Below the pieces are notes generated by a model. That model saw only the letters and a list, made by a program, of their open reading frames with translations, was not told where the DNA came from and did no database searches. Below are positions 1-9,095 of a stretch of 23,709 nt of DNA, one piece after another. Source of the stretch: a virus; the IMG/VR virus record IMGVR_UViG_3300000956_000118, positions 1 through 23,709 of that record, one strand, 5' to 3'. The first letter of the stretch is position 1. Each line of letters opens with the position of its first letter. A program made the translations under genes and the position numbers.

Positions 1-3000
1 CGGGCTTGCGTAGAATGGCGGCGAATAGACGATTGGCAGACCGCCGATTGGAACCGATACGTCGTTCCCACTCTCTATTCGGTCCGGCATATCGATCGCG
101 ACCTCAAGGGTCGAGATGTCGATCCAGTTCGTCGCCAGCAGTACTTCTCCGCGAAGCTGGAAGTCGAACAAGCGAGCGCGATAGTCACCGACAACAAACG
201 GCTTCCACGCCGACCAAACGGCCGGGAACACATCGGAGGTGCGAACCCACAACGACAGCGAAGCGCCAACCGGCGGGTCGCCATCGATACTGATCATCGA
301 ATCGAAATCAGCAATCGTGTCGATGTAGCTGCCGTCGTCGTAGAGCACCGCTTCGACATTCGCCGTCAAGCGGCAGTCGTAGACATAACCGAGGTCGGAA
401 GGCGCAGCAAAGCTGTAGGACATCGATAGGCTTGATCCGCCATATTTATCGACCTCTCCTAGCCACGCATCAAGGTCAGTGATGTCGTCAAACAATCCGA
501 GAGCAGACATTTTCAGTACGCCGGAAGCGCCTGCGGCATTAACCGCAACACCAGAGAATGCTGGAGATTCCGTTACCGTAAGAACGACGTTTTCAGGTAG
601 CGGAACCTGCGCGTCAGACCAGACTTCCGTGATCGGCCCGCCAACACCTGAGGAATCGACTGCGCGTGCCAGGTACTTTCCTGGAAGCAACGACACGACA
701 GCCGACGTAGATCGCCCGGCCGCCTCGGTGAGAGGCAGTGCTGCATCCCAGTTGGTCGAAGTATTCCGCGACTGGCGGATACTGATGCTGCCGCCAAGCT
801 TCACATCCAGTTCAGGCACTGGGTCCCATGCCAGCGTCGCCACGCTGTTGATGACGTCGAGCCTGAGCCCTGACAGAGCGGAAGGCGGTGCAAGTAACGC
901 CTGAGCGGTGTAATTCTGGGTCGATGCCGGGCCGGACAGGCCCAGTACCGACTTCGGCGTAACCCGCACAGACCAATCACCAGCTGAAGCAGAATCAAAA
1001 TCAATGCTCGGGGTAGATATCTCGGCGACATATTCCCAGTTCCCCCCAGGCTTCTTCACCTCTACTTGATACCGCATAGCCCTTGCCGGCTGCGTCCAGC
1101 TCACGGAGAGCCTTGCTGCAGCCACCCCCGTTCCGGTGTCATACAGCGACTCAAGGAAAGCCAGCTGTCCAACGGCGGCAGGTTTCCCAAGATTCACGAT
1201 GCTGGTCGGCGCGTCGATATCTGGGGTCCCAAAATCGACCTGATTGAACTTGTCAGGGTCGTACGCCAGTGCATTGATGACATAGGTCCCGTCACCGCCC
1301 TCAGTGATACCGATCACGCGAAATTTCTGCGTGCTCAGAGCCGCACTGGCGAACGCCCAAGGCGCTGATGCCAATGGAGCAGACGGCAATGCCGGAGAGA
1401 CTCCAACAGAGGTTGCGCCGGTCGAAACGGTGACGTTTCGGCTGGCGTAGCTGCCGTCAGCCAGAATCACGCTGATGACGCCAGTCCCACCCAAACCGAC
1501 AGGCGCATCAAGCAAAAGATTCGACGTGGTGCTGCCAGTGAGCAAGCGGCCGCCATTTCTGGCGCCGGCCCGGTTTGCATCGGCAATATCAATGATGTCG
1601 CCAGGCATTGGGATTGCGCCGTCAGCACCGACGGCAAACGTCACCGCCTCGCTTTCTGCATACAACAGCCATCTGCCAAGTCGGCGGGCCTGGCCGCGCG
1701 ATGTGCAGCCTACAGCCACGACATCGCTCTGCTGGATTCTTCCCCACTTGGCGATCAGTTCAGGACGCTCGACGATCTCGACCGTCTGCTTGTACTGCTG
1801 GAACGGGTTGTTCCAGGTAACGGCGGCAACGTTGTAACGCTGGTCGGAGGCAACGGACTGGTAGCTAAAATCACCGCCGACAATGTTCGAGTTGTTGAAC
1901 AGATAGCGACTGGAGCGCGGTGCATCCTGTACCGCCGTGAGCGTGCCGCCAGCCCAGAAACAGATCGCACGGAACACGGACACCATGTCGTTAACCAGCT
2001 TCCACGCGTCCTGCTGCGAGGTCAGCGCCAGATTGCAGGTAAAGCGTGGCTCAACGCCGCCATTGCCGTATCCATTCGGGACGAGTGCGTCGCAGTACTG
2101 CGCGATGCTGTACAGCGCGTATTTGTCGACCAGCGTCGAATCCAGCAGGCCGCCCAACCCATAGCGGGTATTGGTCAGCATGTCGTACCAGACCCAGGCT
2201 GGGTTATTGGTCCAGGCACGCTTGAATGCTCCATTCCACGAACCGGAGTAAACCCTTGTGGCGGGGTCATAATTGACCGGGACCAGGACCTTGATCCCTT
2301 GAACCATGAACGCCATGCGCGGGATGCTGGAAAACTGCTGCGCATCGATCGACAGGCCGACCAGCGCCGTGTTGGGATAGCGAAGTCTTTCATCCCACAG
2401 CAAGGTCATGCTGTCGAAAAAAGTACGGTTCTGGATGGCCGCGCTGGTGGAGTCGACAGAGAGCCGGGTGACCCTCACATAGCGCGGAAGCCCGCCCGAT
2501 ACAGGCAGGCGCAAGTAATACGAGAACTGCGTGCGGCTCATGGTCTTGCCATCAATCGCCAGATCTCCGCAAAGCAAAGACCAGGCGCCGCTGCCGACCT
2601 TGCCCTCAATGCGAAAGACTGCCCGAGACCCCTTGGTGTCGCCGGTTTTCATGTTCTGTTCAGAGAGCTGCGGAGTACTGATGGTCACCCGGACCGCATC
2701 CACGTCGGTGTCAGTGATGGCGCGTTCGGTCGCCACGGCATATTTAAGCTCGACGCCTACCGTCTGCTCGGCTTCAAGGCCGGTGATCGGCATGTAGCTC
2801 TGCCACTGCGTACCGTTCCGGGTATCGACCTGTACATCGGAGAAGTTGAAGCTGCCATCAGGGTTCTGAAGCGGCACATCATCGAAAAATATCCCCATCG
2901 CGCCGTAAGGAATGCCCTGGATCTCCCCCTCGCTGATTGCGTGAAGAATTCGCACATGCTGGCGTGAACGCAGGCTATCTGGCGCTTCAACCGCAGCGCG

Positions 3001-3063
3001 AGTCGTTCCACTGCTGCCGCCCCCCTTGCCCCCACCCTTTCTACCGATAATTAGCTCGCTCAT
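1..3063 (-). CDS. Tail tip host-specificity protein J, C-terminus cut off (1021+ aa)
   Basis: The frame opens with ATG at 3061-3063, overlapping the I stop, and stays open to the left edge, giving 1021 codons. The product starts MSELIIGRKGGGKGGG, then DSLRSRQHVRILHAISEGE at about 28-46, matching the lambda J start (DAISEGPIEG). The stretch VIGITEGGDGTYVINALAYD at about 580-600 matches the conserved J region before the fibronectin type III repeats. Two such repeats follow at about 622-715 and 718-810. The last part is the receptor-facing region. J forms the tail tip hub and binds the host receptor; lambda J has 1132 residues, so a modest C-terminal piece is missing here. The cut is due to the window, not a mutation. 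Confidence 0.92.
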   Translation of the reverse strand, partial: MSELIIGRKGGGKGGGSSGTTRAAVEAPDSLRSRQHVRILHAISEGEIQGIPYGAMGIFFDDVPLQNPDGSFNFSDVQVDTRNGTQWQSYMPITGLEAEQTVGVELKYAVATERAITDTDVDAVRVTISTPQLSEQNMKTGDTKGSRAVFRIEGKVGSGAWSLLCGDLAIDGKTMSRTQFSYYLRLPVSGGLPRYVRVTRLSVDSTSAAIQNRTFFDSMTLLWDERLRYPNTALVGLSIDAQQFSSIPRMAFMVQGIKVLVPVNYDPATRVYSGSWNGAFKRAWTNNPAWVWYDMLTNTRYGLGGLLDSTLVDKYALYSIAQYCDALVPNGYGNGGVEPRFTCNLALTSQQDAWKLVNDMVSVFRAICFWAGGTLTAVQDAPRSSRYLFNNSNIVGGDFSYQSVASDQRYNVAAVTWNNPFQQYKQTVEIVERPELIAKWGRIQQSDVVAVGCTSRGQARRLGRWLLYAESEAVTFAVGADGAIPMPGDIIDIADANRAGARNGGRLLTGSTTSNLLLDAPVGLGGTGVISVILADGSYASRNVTVSTGATSVGVSPALPSAPLASAPWAFASAALSTQKFRVIGITEGGDGTYVINALAYDPDKFNQVDFGTPDIDAPTSIVNLGKPAAVGQLAFLESLYDTGTGVAAARLSVSWTQPARAMRYQVEVKKPGGNWEYVAEISTPSIDFDSASAGDWSVRVTPKSVLGLSGPASTQNYTAQALLAPPSALSGLRLDVINSVATLAWDPVPELDVKLGGSISIRQSRNTSTNWDAALPLTEAAGRSTSAVVSLLPGKYLARAVDSSGVGGPITEVWSDAQVPLPENVVLTVTESPAFSGVAVNAAGASGVLKMSALGLFDDITDLDAWLGEVDKYGGSSLSMSYSFAAPSDLGYVYDCRLTANVEAVLYDDGSYIDTIADFDSMISIDGDPPVGASLSLWVRTSDVFPAVWSAWKPFVVGDYRARLFDFQLRGEVLLATNWIDISTLEVAIDMPDRIESGNDVSVPIGGLPIVYSPPFYASP

Positions 3064-3677
3064 ACCGGTAAAGCCTCCGACCAGGTGCCGATTGCAACAA
3101 CGCTCGAACCCACCAGCATCTGCCCATACACGATGGGAACTGGAAGGCCTTGCTGGGTTGAGTTGAAGGCGCCGTTGAACAGGTAGCTGGGCTTGTTCTC
3201 GGTAACAGCCTGGTCCTGCTGGCTGGCTGCTTTCGGGGTTGGCGAGAGCATTTGAATGACGCCGCCGATAGTCAAGGCGATACCCATCTGAATCATTGGC
3301 GCACCTATCCAAGCCTGACCGAAAGCTGAGGCCACCACGCCAACAACGACCAACACAACACCCAGAACGGTTTGGAAAAGACCACCATTCTTGCTCCCAG
3401 CAATAATCGGGACAATTCGGATCTCGGTTGTTCCGCTGATAGTCAGATGATCGACCCCGACGTTTTCCCGGTTGCGGAATATCGCGTACCTCATACCGAG
3501 GCGAGCCTGATCTCGGATAAAATCTTCAAATCCATCAACGGTGTGTTTCAGGGCGCTGAAGGCTTCTTGGGTCGTGCCGGTTTCGAGCAGGTAAGTCTTC
3601 TGCCGCCAAAACTTTTGAGCGAGGCTTCCAGAAAGCTTGATAGTTGCCATGGACTGACGGCCGACTACATCGCTCAT
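3060..3677 (-). CDS. Tail tip assembly protein I (205 aa)
   Basis: This is a lambda gpI-like protein needed to assemble the tail tip; gpI itself is not thought to remain in the virion. The N-terminal part begins MSDVVGRQSMATIKLSGSLAQ and carries ubiquitin-like strands, as in the family (KLSGSLAQKFWRQ, VDHLTISGTTEIRIVP). A hydrophobic Gly-rich centre at about 97-143 (LGVVLVVVGVVASAF, then GIALTIGGVIQMLSPTPKA) is typical. The end (SYLFNGAFNSTQQGLPVPIVYGQMLVGS, here in two parts) is highly conserved in the family. GGAGAAAAGT lies before the ATG at 3677; a second Met at residue 10 is less likely. It overlaps J by four bases (ATGA). Confidence 0.92.
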   Translation of the reverse strand: MSDVVGRQSMATIKLSGSLAQKFWRQKTYLLETGTTQEAFSALKHTVDGFEDFIRDQARLGMRYAIFRNRENVGVDHLTISGTTEIRIVPIIAGSKNGGLFQTVLGVVLVVVGVVASAFGQAWIGAPMIQMGIALTIGGVIQMLSPTPKAASQQDQAVTENKPSYLFNGAFNSTQQGLPVPIVYGQMLVGSSVVAIGTWSEALPV

Positions 3678-3692
3678 ACTTTTCTCCGGACA

Positions 3693-3717
3693 ATAAAAAA
3701 CCGCCCTTAGGCGGTTC
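3693..3717 (-). terminator. Intrinsic terminator after the lipoprotein gene
   Basis: On the minus strand AACCGCC pairs with GGCGGTT (7 bp, perfect) around a 4-base loop, followed by TTTTT and ATT. It lies 17 bases after the lipoprotein stop and just before the ribosome site of the I gene, so it cuts the tail operon between K/lipoprotein and I/J. Confidence 0.87.
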
Positions 3718-3734
3718 TGGTGGATTGCTTGCAG

Positions 3735-4157
3735 CTATAGGCTGGTTGGCCTGACGTCAAGCCCGGCCTCGGGGGCCGAGAAAACGCGGAAGCTTTTCTC
3801 TTGGCCTTGCTTCAATACCGTCTCCGCCTCGGTACGTTTCTCATTCAAAGGCCCGCAAAGGCCGCCTCCCTCTAGAGCAGCGCCTACAATCCACTCTCCT
3901 GGAGGCAGTGTAAAAGTCACCTTTTCCTCTGGGGCGAGCTTCGCCGCTCGTTTTCCATTGAGGAATATAGTGGCGTAACAGCCGCTACCCATAAAGCCGC
4001 TGTCTCGGATCACTGTCAGCGCTCCAGAACTCTCCAGTGCGCCTTGATAGGCCAGCACGCGATCGGCTGGAGCTTTAATAGCTTGCGACGACGGGACTGG
4101 CGAAGTCGCACATCCTGCCAGCGCAGTAACGGCGAGAAAGGTGAGAACCATGCGCAT
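3735..4157 (-). CDS. Phage-encoded lipoprotein, moron candidate (140 aa)
   Basis: The N-terminus MRMVLTFLAVTALAGCATS is a lipoprotein signal: basic start, hydrophobic core, and lipobox L13-A14-G15-C16. Residue +2 is Ala, which sends lipoproteins to the outer membrane in gammaproteobacteria. The mature part has Cys60 and Cys100, which might form a disulfide, and strands such as GCYATIFLNGKRAAKL and VTFTLPPGEWIVG, suggesting a beta-sandwich. It sits between K and I, has a 58-base gap before it, a GGAG ribosome site and its own terminator just after it. This matches a moron: an added gene of use to the lysogen. A superinfection exclusion or surface role is possible but unproven. Confidence 0.85.
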   Translation of the reverse strand: MRMVLTFLAVTALAGCATSPVPSSQAIKAPADRVLAYQGALESSGALTVIRDSGFMGSGCYATIFLNGKRAAKLAPEEKVTFTLPPGEWIVGAALEGGGLCGPLNEKRTEAETVLKQGQEKSFRVFSAPEAGLDVRPTSL

Positions 4158-4215
4158 AACGAATCTCCAAGGATTTTGGCGACTCTAGCAGGGAAGTTGC
4201 GCACAAATACAGGGC

Positions 4216-4923
4216 CTATCGCTGGTAGCGCATGATATGCGTCGTGCATTCACGGTAGGCGCGACCGTAGACCTCTTTGCAGCTCAGCCGGCCATATAGA
4301 TGATGCAGCAGAATGTCACCCTCCAGCCAGATCGCGCCATGGCACGGCGTCGGGCTGCCGATCGCCATGACGATCAGGTCGCCTTGTTCTGGTGTATCGA
4401 CGGGAACGAAGCCGGTCTTGGCAAAGTTATCCACGTACAGGTTTTCGCCGTTGTGCCACCAGTCGTCCTTGCGGTGAAAGTCCGGCAGCGTGATGCTCAG
4501 CACCTGCCGGTAGTAATCACGGACCAGGGTGTAGCAGTCGATCACGCCATGGACGAACACACGACCTTCCAGCGCCATTTCGCCAGAGGCTGGCATCTCG
4601 TGCCAAGTCGCCACACCGTCGACCAAGCCAACGATCCACCAGGCGGTGCGGCTCACGGCATGGCTGGCAAGATCGTGAAGGCTCGGTTCTGGTCCGGCAT
4701 CCGGGTGCGAATGAACGATAGCCACGATGTCGCCCATATCTTCGGCAGCAGCGTAGTCCTCAGGGTGAAGAATGAAGTGGTCCGGTTCTTCGGACTGGTT
4801 GCGGCATGGCCTGTACTGCGGTTTCCCGCGCACACTGACAACCAGACCGACGGACTCCCTCGGGTATTCGGCGCGAGCATGGTCCTCGGCCGCCGATCGA
4901 CACTTGCTGAACAATTCACTCAT
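4216..4923 (-). CDS. Tail tip assembly protein K, JAB + NlpC/P60 (235 aa)
   Basis: This protein pairs two peptidase domains, as lambda gpK does. The N-terminal JAB/MPN domain shows Glu23, HSHP at 71-74 and Asp84 in SLHD, the full JAMM metal site. The C-terminal NlpC/P60 domain shows Asp129-Cys130 (VIDCYTLVRDYY) and His195 in PCHGAIWLEGD. gpK is needed for tail tip assembly and may open peptidoglycan during entry. The start is the ATG at 4921-4923 (MSELFSK), two bases after the L stop and with GAGG upstream. The frame is open further upstream (to 5025), but that would run into L and adds Arg-rich residues with no match. Length is near that of lambda gpK. Confidence 0.92.
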   Translation of the reverse strand: MSELFSKCRSAAEDHARAEYPRESVGLVVSVRGKPQYRPCRNQSEEPDHFILHPEDYAAAEDMGDIVAIVHSHPDAGPEPSLHDLASHAVSRTAWWIVGLVDGVATWHEMPASGEMALEGRVFVHGVIDCYTLVRDYYRQVLSITLPDFHRKDDWWHNGENLYVDNFAKTGFVPVDTPEQGDLIVMAIGSPTPCHGAIWLEGDILLHHLYGRLSCKEVYGRAYRECTTHIMRYQR

Positions 4924-4925
4924 GG

Positions 4926-5618
4926 TCAGAGCCTCGGAACGTTGGCGATACCCGGGAACCCGCCAAAGGGAAGCTCGCCATTGGCGCCAAAGCGCAACTT
5001 GCAGCCGCCGACGGTCCTGCTGCACTGGTCTTGGCTGGAGTCGCTGGTCGGCCTGTTCAGGTAGTCAGCAACGGGGCCGCCGGCATAGCCGCACTCGCCT
5101 GAGCGGTAAGCCCACAGGCATGTGCCGGCAATGACTTGGCGGCGCGGCAGCTTGACACCTTGAAGGTCGAGGGGAGAGCCCAGTTCGAACTCAATGGCCG
5201 CCGGAGTTTCGTTGGCCTTGCGCGTGATGATCCACGTCTCGACCGGGTACTCTTCGGAAGGATTCGCCGTCGGGTTGCCGGCTGAGAAGTTGACCGCGTC
5301 CAGGTACTTGACCAGGGTGCGCCGACGCTTGAGTTTGGCGCCGAGCAAGTCCTCATACTGTCGACACAGCGCCGAGATGGTGCCGCCGAAGTTACCCACC
5401 TGCAGCTTGGGACGCGCCGGCGATCCCTGACTCGGCGTGGCGAACTCGACAGCATTGATCGGCCAAGGCGTGTAGGTGTTGCCCTGCCATATGACCGAGC
5501 CAAGGTTTTCGTTTGTCCCGGCACTGAAGCGAAGGGTCAGGCTCGGCAGCACAAGCTCGAACCCCTCCCAGATGGTAAGGCCTGCCGCCAGTGAAAGCTG
5601 GCCTTGGAGAGCGGTCAT
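4926..5618 (-). CDS. Minor tail protein L (230 aa)
   Basis: This protein matches lambda gpL (232 residues) in length and sequence pattern: IWQGNTYTPWPINAVEFA at 43-60, ISALCRQYEDLLGAKL at 81-96 and SPLDLQGVKLPRRQVI at 148-163. The C-terminal domain has four Cys at 167, 176, 199 and 206 (TCLWAYRSGECGY, then QCSRTVGGCKLRFG). Lambda gpL binds an iron-sulfur cluster through such Cys, so this one probably does too; the cluster is inferred. It forms part of the tail tip hub. Two bases separate its stop from the K start. Confidence 0.93.
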   Translation of the reverse strand: MTALQGQLSLAAGLTIWEGFELVLPSLTLRFSAGTNENLGSVIWQGNTYTPWPINAVEFATPSQGSPARPKLQVGNFGGTISALCRQYEDLLGAKLKRRRTLVKYLDAVNFSAGNPTANPSEEYPVETWIITRKANETPAAIEFELGSPLDLQGVKLPRRQVIAGTCLWAYRSGECGYAGGPVADYLNRPTSDSSQDQCSRTVGGCKLRFGANGELPFGGFPGIANVPRL

Positions 5619-5944
5619 TCGTATACCTCCTCAAAGGTCGCAGACAGGCCATCCACCCCGCGGGCTATGTTGGTCCTGGTCCATTCTCGGCAAACAAACA
5701 CCCCGATCGGCTGACCGGGGTGGGTGTAGTCGAAGGCCTCGATGGCGCCTCGCGCCTTGAGGAAGTCGTCGATGTCGTCGATTTCATCTATGGCCCGCTT
5801 GAACGTCAGCGAGTACTTGCGCGGCTGCCGATTGATGCCAGTCCCTTGCCGTTGCTCGTACCCATCGCCAAACTTGATGACCTTGACAGTGGGAGTGACG
5901 GTTTTAGAGGCGTCATAAGTTGCCCGCCATGTGAATGTCGGCAT
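5615..5944 (-). CDS. Minor tail protein M (109 aa)
   Basis: This 109-residue protein equals lambda gpM in length and matches the family: MPTFTWRATYDASKTVTPTVKVIKFGDGYEQRQ, here in two parts, with the tell-tale FGDGYEQR at about 25-32. It also has RKYSLTFKRA, DDFLKARGAIEAFDYTHPG and the end VDGLSATFEEVYE. gpM helps attach the tail tip complex to the tape measure. A perfect Shine-Dalgarno sequence precedes it, and it overlaps the L gene as ATGA. Order H-M-L-K-I-J is conserved here. Confidence 0.93.
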   Translation of the reverse strand: MPTFTWRATYDASKTVTPTVKVIKFGDGYEQRQGTGINRQPRKYSLTFKRAIDEIDDIDDFLKARGAIEAFDYTHPGQPIGVFVCREWTRTNIARGVDGLSATFEEVYE

Positions 5945-5948
5945 GAGT

Positions 5949-5956
5949 CCTCCTTA
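5949..5956 (-). promoter_or_regulatory. Perfect Shine-Dalgarno TAAGGAGG of the M gene, containing the H stop
   Basis: On the minus strand TAAGGAGG lies 4 bases before the ATG of the M-like gene, and its first three bases are the stop codon of the tape measure. This gives strong, coupled re-initiation and fixes the M start. Confidence 0.85.
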
Positions 5957-8761
5957 GGTGAGTTGCCCGCCGTTACGGCGCGCGGTTGCGATTTCCTGAC
6001 GGCAGACGACCTTGATCGCTTCGGCCAGGCGCGCCGGGTCTGGAGTAGCGCCACCACCTTCGGAGGCATCGACCGTCACGCTGACGTTGACCGTGCTGGA
6101 GTTGGCTCCACCACGAACGCCAAGGCGACCTTGTGAATCACGCGCCAGAGGCACAATCGCCTCCGGGCCGGCCTCACCCATCACACCGGTTTTGCCGTTG
6201 GCCATGCCAAATGCAGTCGGCGAGCTGACGACGCTGTCGGAGAAGGCCCCGCCATTGGCGAACATCTGCACGCCGCCGGACCAGGCACCGCCCTTGGCTT
6301 GCGGGAAGTAGGTCGACGAGTAGCCGGCTTGTGATGCGCCAACATTCGATGAAGTCGCGCCGGCAGAGCCAGAGGCCAGACCATTGCCGCTACCGCCGAA
6401 ATAGGCACCAGCCACATTGGCAGCCAGACCGAACAGCCCGCTAAGCGCCGAGGATCCAGCCTGGCGCGCGGCGATGCGGGCCATATCAGCGAGCACCGAC
6501 TTGGCAAAGTCGCTGAACGACAGCTTTCCGGTCAGGGCAAACTGAGAAACAGCGTCTTCCATGGAGCTGAACGCGCGGGTGAACAGACTTTTCGTCTGCC
6601 CGGCTACGTCGCGCGTCGACTCGAGGTAGTTCTCCCAGGCCGACGATGCACCGGCGCTCCAGCTGCCTTGCGCATCAGTCATGTCGTCGTAGTTGGCCAC
6701 CACCGTGTTGCGCAGATCCTGCTGACTCTGGGCTACAGCTTTCAGCTTGGCGTTGTACTCGTCGAGGCTCATGCCGCGCGAGCCGTCGCCATACTGGTTG
6801 GCCAGGTCAATGCGCTGCGCATTCGCCTTATCGTCGATGCCGTTGAATTGACCCTGGAGCGCTTTCTGACGGTCTCCCATGCCAAGCCCTGCTGCGTCAC
6901 GCTGCCCTTGTTGGCGCAACGTGACGGCCTGCTGCTGTAAGGCATCGGTGTAGGTCTTGATCGCCAACGCCTGCTTCTTGACCCGGCCCTCTTCGTTGGT
7001 GGCAAGGATCTCAAGCTGGCTGTCGGCATCCTTCTGCGCCTTGACCATGCTGGTACGGGCGTCGGCGATCTTCTGGTCCAGCTGAATACGCTGGGCGCCA
7101 GTTGTGCCGGCCCGATCCTTGACGGCTTCCAGTGCGGAAATCTCGGCCTGATAGGCGCCAGTAACCTCTTCACGCTCCGCCCGGATCAGCGCGGTACGCT
7201 GGTCGAGGTAGTTCTGCTGCGTGATCAGCCCGGCCTTCTGCTGAGCCTCAAGCTCCTTCTCGGAGTTCGAGTAGGTGGCCTGCAGTTCCTTGATCGCGTT
7301 CTGTGCATCGTTGTAGCCGGTCAGGTTGAGCTGATTGGCCTTTCCGGCCGGGTCCTTGTTCTTGTCCTTGATGTTCTGGATGGTCTTGGCCACCAGATCA
7401 GCCTGGACCAGCGGGTTGTTGGGGTCGGCTTTACGCAGATCCTCGACATCGCGCTTGTATTCCTTGATCAGCTTGTTGCGCTTCTCCTCGGTGGTGAGGT
7501 TTGAATCGCTGATCGCCTTTAGCTTGGCGGCTGCATCAATGCCTTCACGCTGGATCAGCGCCTTGTCGCCTTCCGCCTTGGCATTTGCCTCGATCTGGAC
7601 CTTGGCGCGCTTGAGTGCGCTGATCTGGTCCTCGATGAACTTGGTCGAACTGCTCCCGGCGCCAAGGCTGTCAGGGAACAGGTTCGCGAGAAAGCCATCC
7701 TTGCGAGACGCGAGAATTTTTTCGCGCTCGGCGATCTGGGCATCGATCGACTGAGTGCGGCCGACGTCCAGGGTCGCATCCAGCGCGCCGGCGGCAGCCG
7801 ACTTGACCTTCTTCCACGCGCTTTCGATCAGGCCAAGGTTGGCGGTGACATCAGTCGTGCGGGTTTTGATGGTGTCGGCATAGGTGTCGGTCAGCAGCTT
7901 GGCGGCGCCAATGGTGTCGCCCTGCTCCTTCAGCGCAACGATCTGTGAGTAGACCGAAGCCGTCAGGAAGTTGTACTGGTCGTTCAACTCCTTCGCGGCC
8001 GCAACCGGATCCTTGCCGATCTTGGCGAACTCGGCGACCGTCTCCTCGATGGCTCTGCCAGTAGCCGATTGCATCTCAAGCGCAGCCGCGGCCACGACAC
8101 CGAAGCTTTCGCCAGCGATTTTGCTGTTACCGGCAAGCTGGGCCAGCACTTCAGCTGCTGCACCGGTCGTGCCTATGGTCGAACTGACCTGGGCAGCCAG
8201 AGAGCTCAACTGGTCAGCACTGGTGCCCGCGGCATTGCCGGTGAGAATCAGCGCCTTGTTGTAGGCCGTCGTCTCTTCGCTGCCTTTGTAGTAGGCAAGA
8301 CCAAGGCCTGCGGCTGCGGCAGCCGCCAAAGTAAATGGGTTGACAAGCCCAGCAACGTAGCCGCCAAGCGCGCGTGCAGCAGGGCCAATCCCGCCGAACA
8401 TGTCCTTGAGCTGACCACCTTGTTGCAGGAGTACGGTCAGCGGGGATTGACCGCCCTGTAGGCTGGTCAGAATGTCGGTGAACTGGGCCGGGACGTTGCG
8501 CAGGGCGGCGGCTGTTTGAGCTGCGGAGACACCGACAGCGGCAGTCTGCTTGCCAAGCTTTGCAGTGGCCGCTTCGGCAGCCTTGGTCTCGGCGGCCATG
8601 GCCTTGATGGACGCGCCAGCCTTCTTGCTCTCGCCGGATAGGTCGGATGTGGCTTTCTCGGCCTTGGCGCCAGCCTGAGCCAGTCCATCCAGTTCCGTGG
8701 AAGCCTTGGCTACGTCACCGGTCTCGACCTTGATCCCAAGGCTGGCGATGTCTTGTGTCAT
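5954..8761 (-). CDS. Tail tape measure protein, lambda H-like (935 aa)
   Basis: The tape measure sets tail length and is released during infection. The N-terminal part (about 1-330) has the prophage tape-measure domain (NVPAQFTDILTSLQGGQSPL near 88-107, then a hydrophobic stretch GYVAGLVNPFTLAAAAAAG near 130-150). The centre (about 370-690) is long and helical with coiled-coil character. The C-terminal part has the lambda tape measure motif FSDFAKSVLADMARIAAR, then a Gly/Ser-rich hydrophobic region and the common GEAGPEAIVPLARDSQGRLG. A length of 935 residues at about 1.5 A per residue predicts a tail near 140 nm. AGGAGA precedes the start. The stop codon is part of the TAAGGAGG site of the next gene. 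Confidence 0.93.
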   Translation of the reverse strand: MTQDIASLGIKVETGDVAKASTELDGLAQAGAKAEKATSDLSGESKKAGASIKAMAAETKAAEAATAKLGKQTAAVGVSAAQTAAALRNVPAQFTDILTSLQGGQSPLTVLLQQGGQLKDMFGGIGPAARALGGYVAGLVNPFTLAAAAAAGLGLAYYKGSEETTAYNKALILTGNAAGTSADQLSSLAAQVSSTIGTTGAAAEVLAQLAGNSKIAGESFGVVAAAALEMQSATGRAIEETVAEFAKIGKDPVAAAKELNDQYNFLTASVYSQIVALKEQGDTIGAAKLLTDTYADTIKTRTTDVTANLGLIESAWKKVKSAAAGALDATLDVGRTQSIDAQIAEREKILASRKDGFLANLFPDSLGAGSSSTKFIEDQISALKRAKVQIEANAKAEGDKALIQREGIDAAAKLKAISDSNLTTEEKRNKLIKEYKRDVEDLRKADPNNPLVQADLVAKTIQNIKDKNKDPAGKANQLNLTGYNDAQNAIKELQATYSNSEKELEAQQKAGLITQQNYLDQRTALIRAEREEVTGAYQAEISALEAVKDRAGTTGAQRIQLDQKIADARTSMVKAQKDADSQLEILATNEEGRVKKQALAIKTYTDALQQQAVTLRQQGQRDAAGLGMGDRQKALQGQFNGIDDKANAQRIDLANQYGDGSRGMSLDEYNAKLKAVAQSQQDLRNTVVANYDDMTDAQGSWSAGASSAWENYLESTRDVAGQTKSLFTRAFSSMEDAVSQFALTGKLSFSDFAKSVLADMARIAARQAGSSALSGLFGLAANVAGAYFGGSGNGLASGSAGATSSNVGASQAGYSSTYFPQAKGGAWSGGVQMFANGGAFSDSVVSSPTAFGMANGKTGVMGEAGPEAIVPLARDSQGRLGVRGGANSSTVNVSVTVDASEGGGATPDPARLAEAIKVVCRQEIATARRNGGQLT

Positions 8762-8783
8762 GCCTTTCTCCTGACAATAAAAT

Positions 8784-9095
8784 TCACTTCGCCTCAGCCA
8801 TGACAGCGAGCGCTTCGGCCTCCATTACTTGAAGGTCAGGAAAGAGTTCGGGGATTTGCCGCTTCTTGATGCCGATGTAGCTGGCCACGTCTCGGATGGA
8901 CGTGTAGTCGAGCCCGGTCGCACCACCAGCTCCGGTGCGCCACTGCGTGCCGAGTGCATTGAATAGGCGGAAGACTGGCCAGTTGTCCGGCCAGACCTCC
9001 ACGTCTTCATCAATGTCGTCGAGGGTCAGGCCAAACATCGCCATGTCATCGGCTGAGGCGCGCGGTTCGTACATCGCGCGCGCCGCGGCTATCAG
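8784..9095 (-). CDS. Frameshift extension of tail chaperone, GT-like, DUF1799 (103 aa)
   Basis: This is the T-part of a G/GT tail chaperone, made by -1 slippage at 9095-9101. The added part begins LIAAARAMYEPRAS and ends EALAVMAEAK, so the fused product has about 230 residues. The body shows MFGLTLDDIDEDVEVWPDNW and TSIRDVASYIGIKK, the DUF1799 pattern known downstream of tail chaperones. The extension binds the tape measure and tube protein in lambda. Separate initiation is unlikely: the ATG at 9072-9074 has no ribosome site, and an ATG at 9162-9164 lies inside the chaperone gene and would add a Cys-rich stretch with no family match. Coordinates are given from the slip point. Confidence 0.85.
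   Translation of the reverse strand: MIAAARAMYEPRASADDMAMFGLTLDDIDEDVEVWPDNWPVFRLFNALGTQWRTGAGGATGLDYTSIRDVASYIGIKKRQIPELFPDLQVMEAEALAVMAEAK

Noticed and set aside
2299-2967. Plus-strand open frame of 222 codons inside J
   Set aside because: The minus-strand J frame is open across the whole region and carries J signatures; the plus-strand frame is a shadow.
4924-5025. Upstream extension of the K gene to 5025
   Set aside because: The added residues are Arg/Gln-rich and come from the out-of-frame end of L. The ATG at 4921-4923 has a ribosome site and matches the family start.
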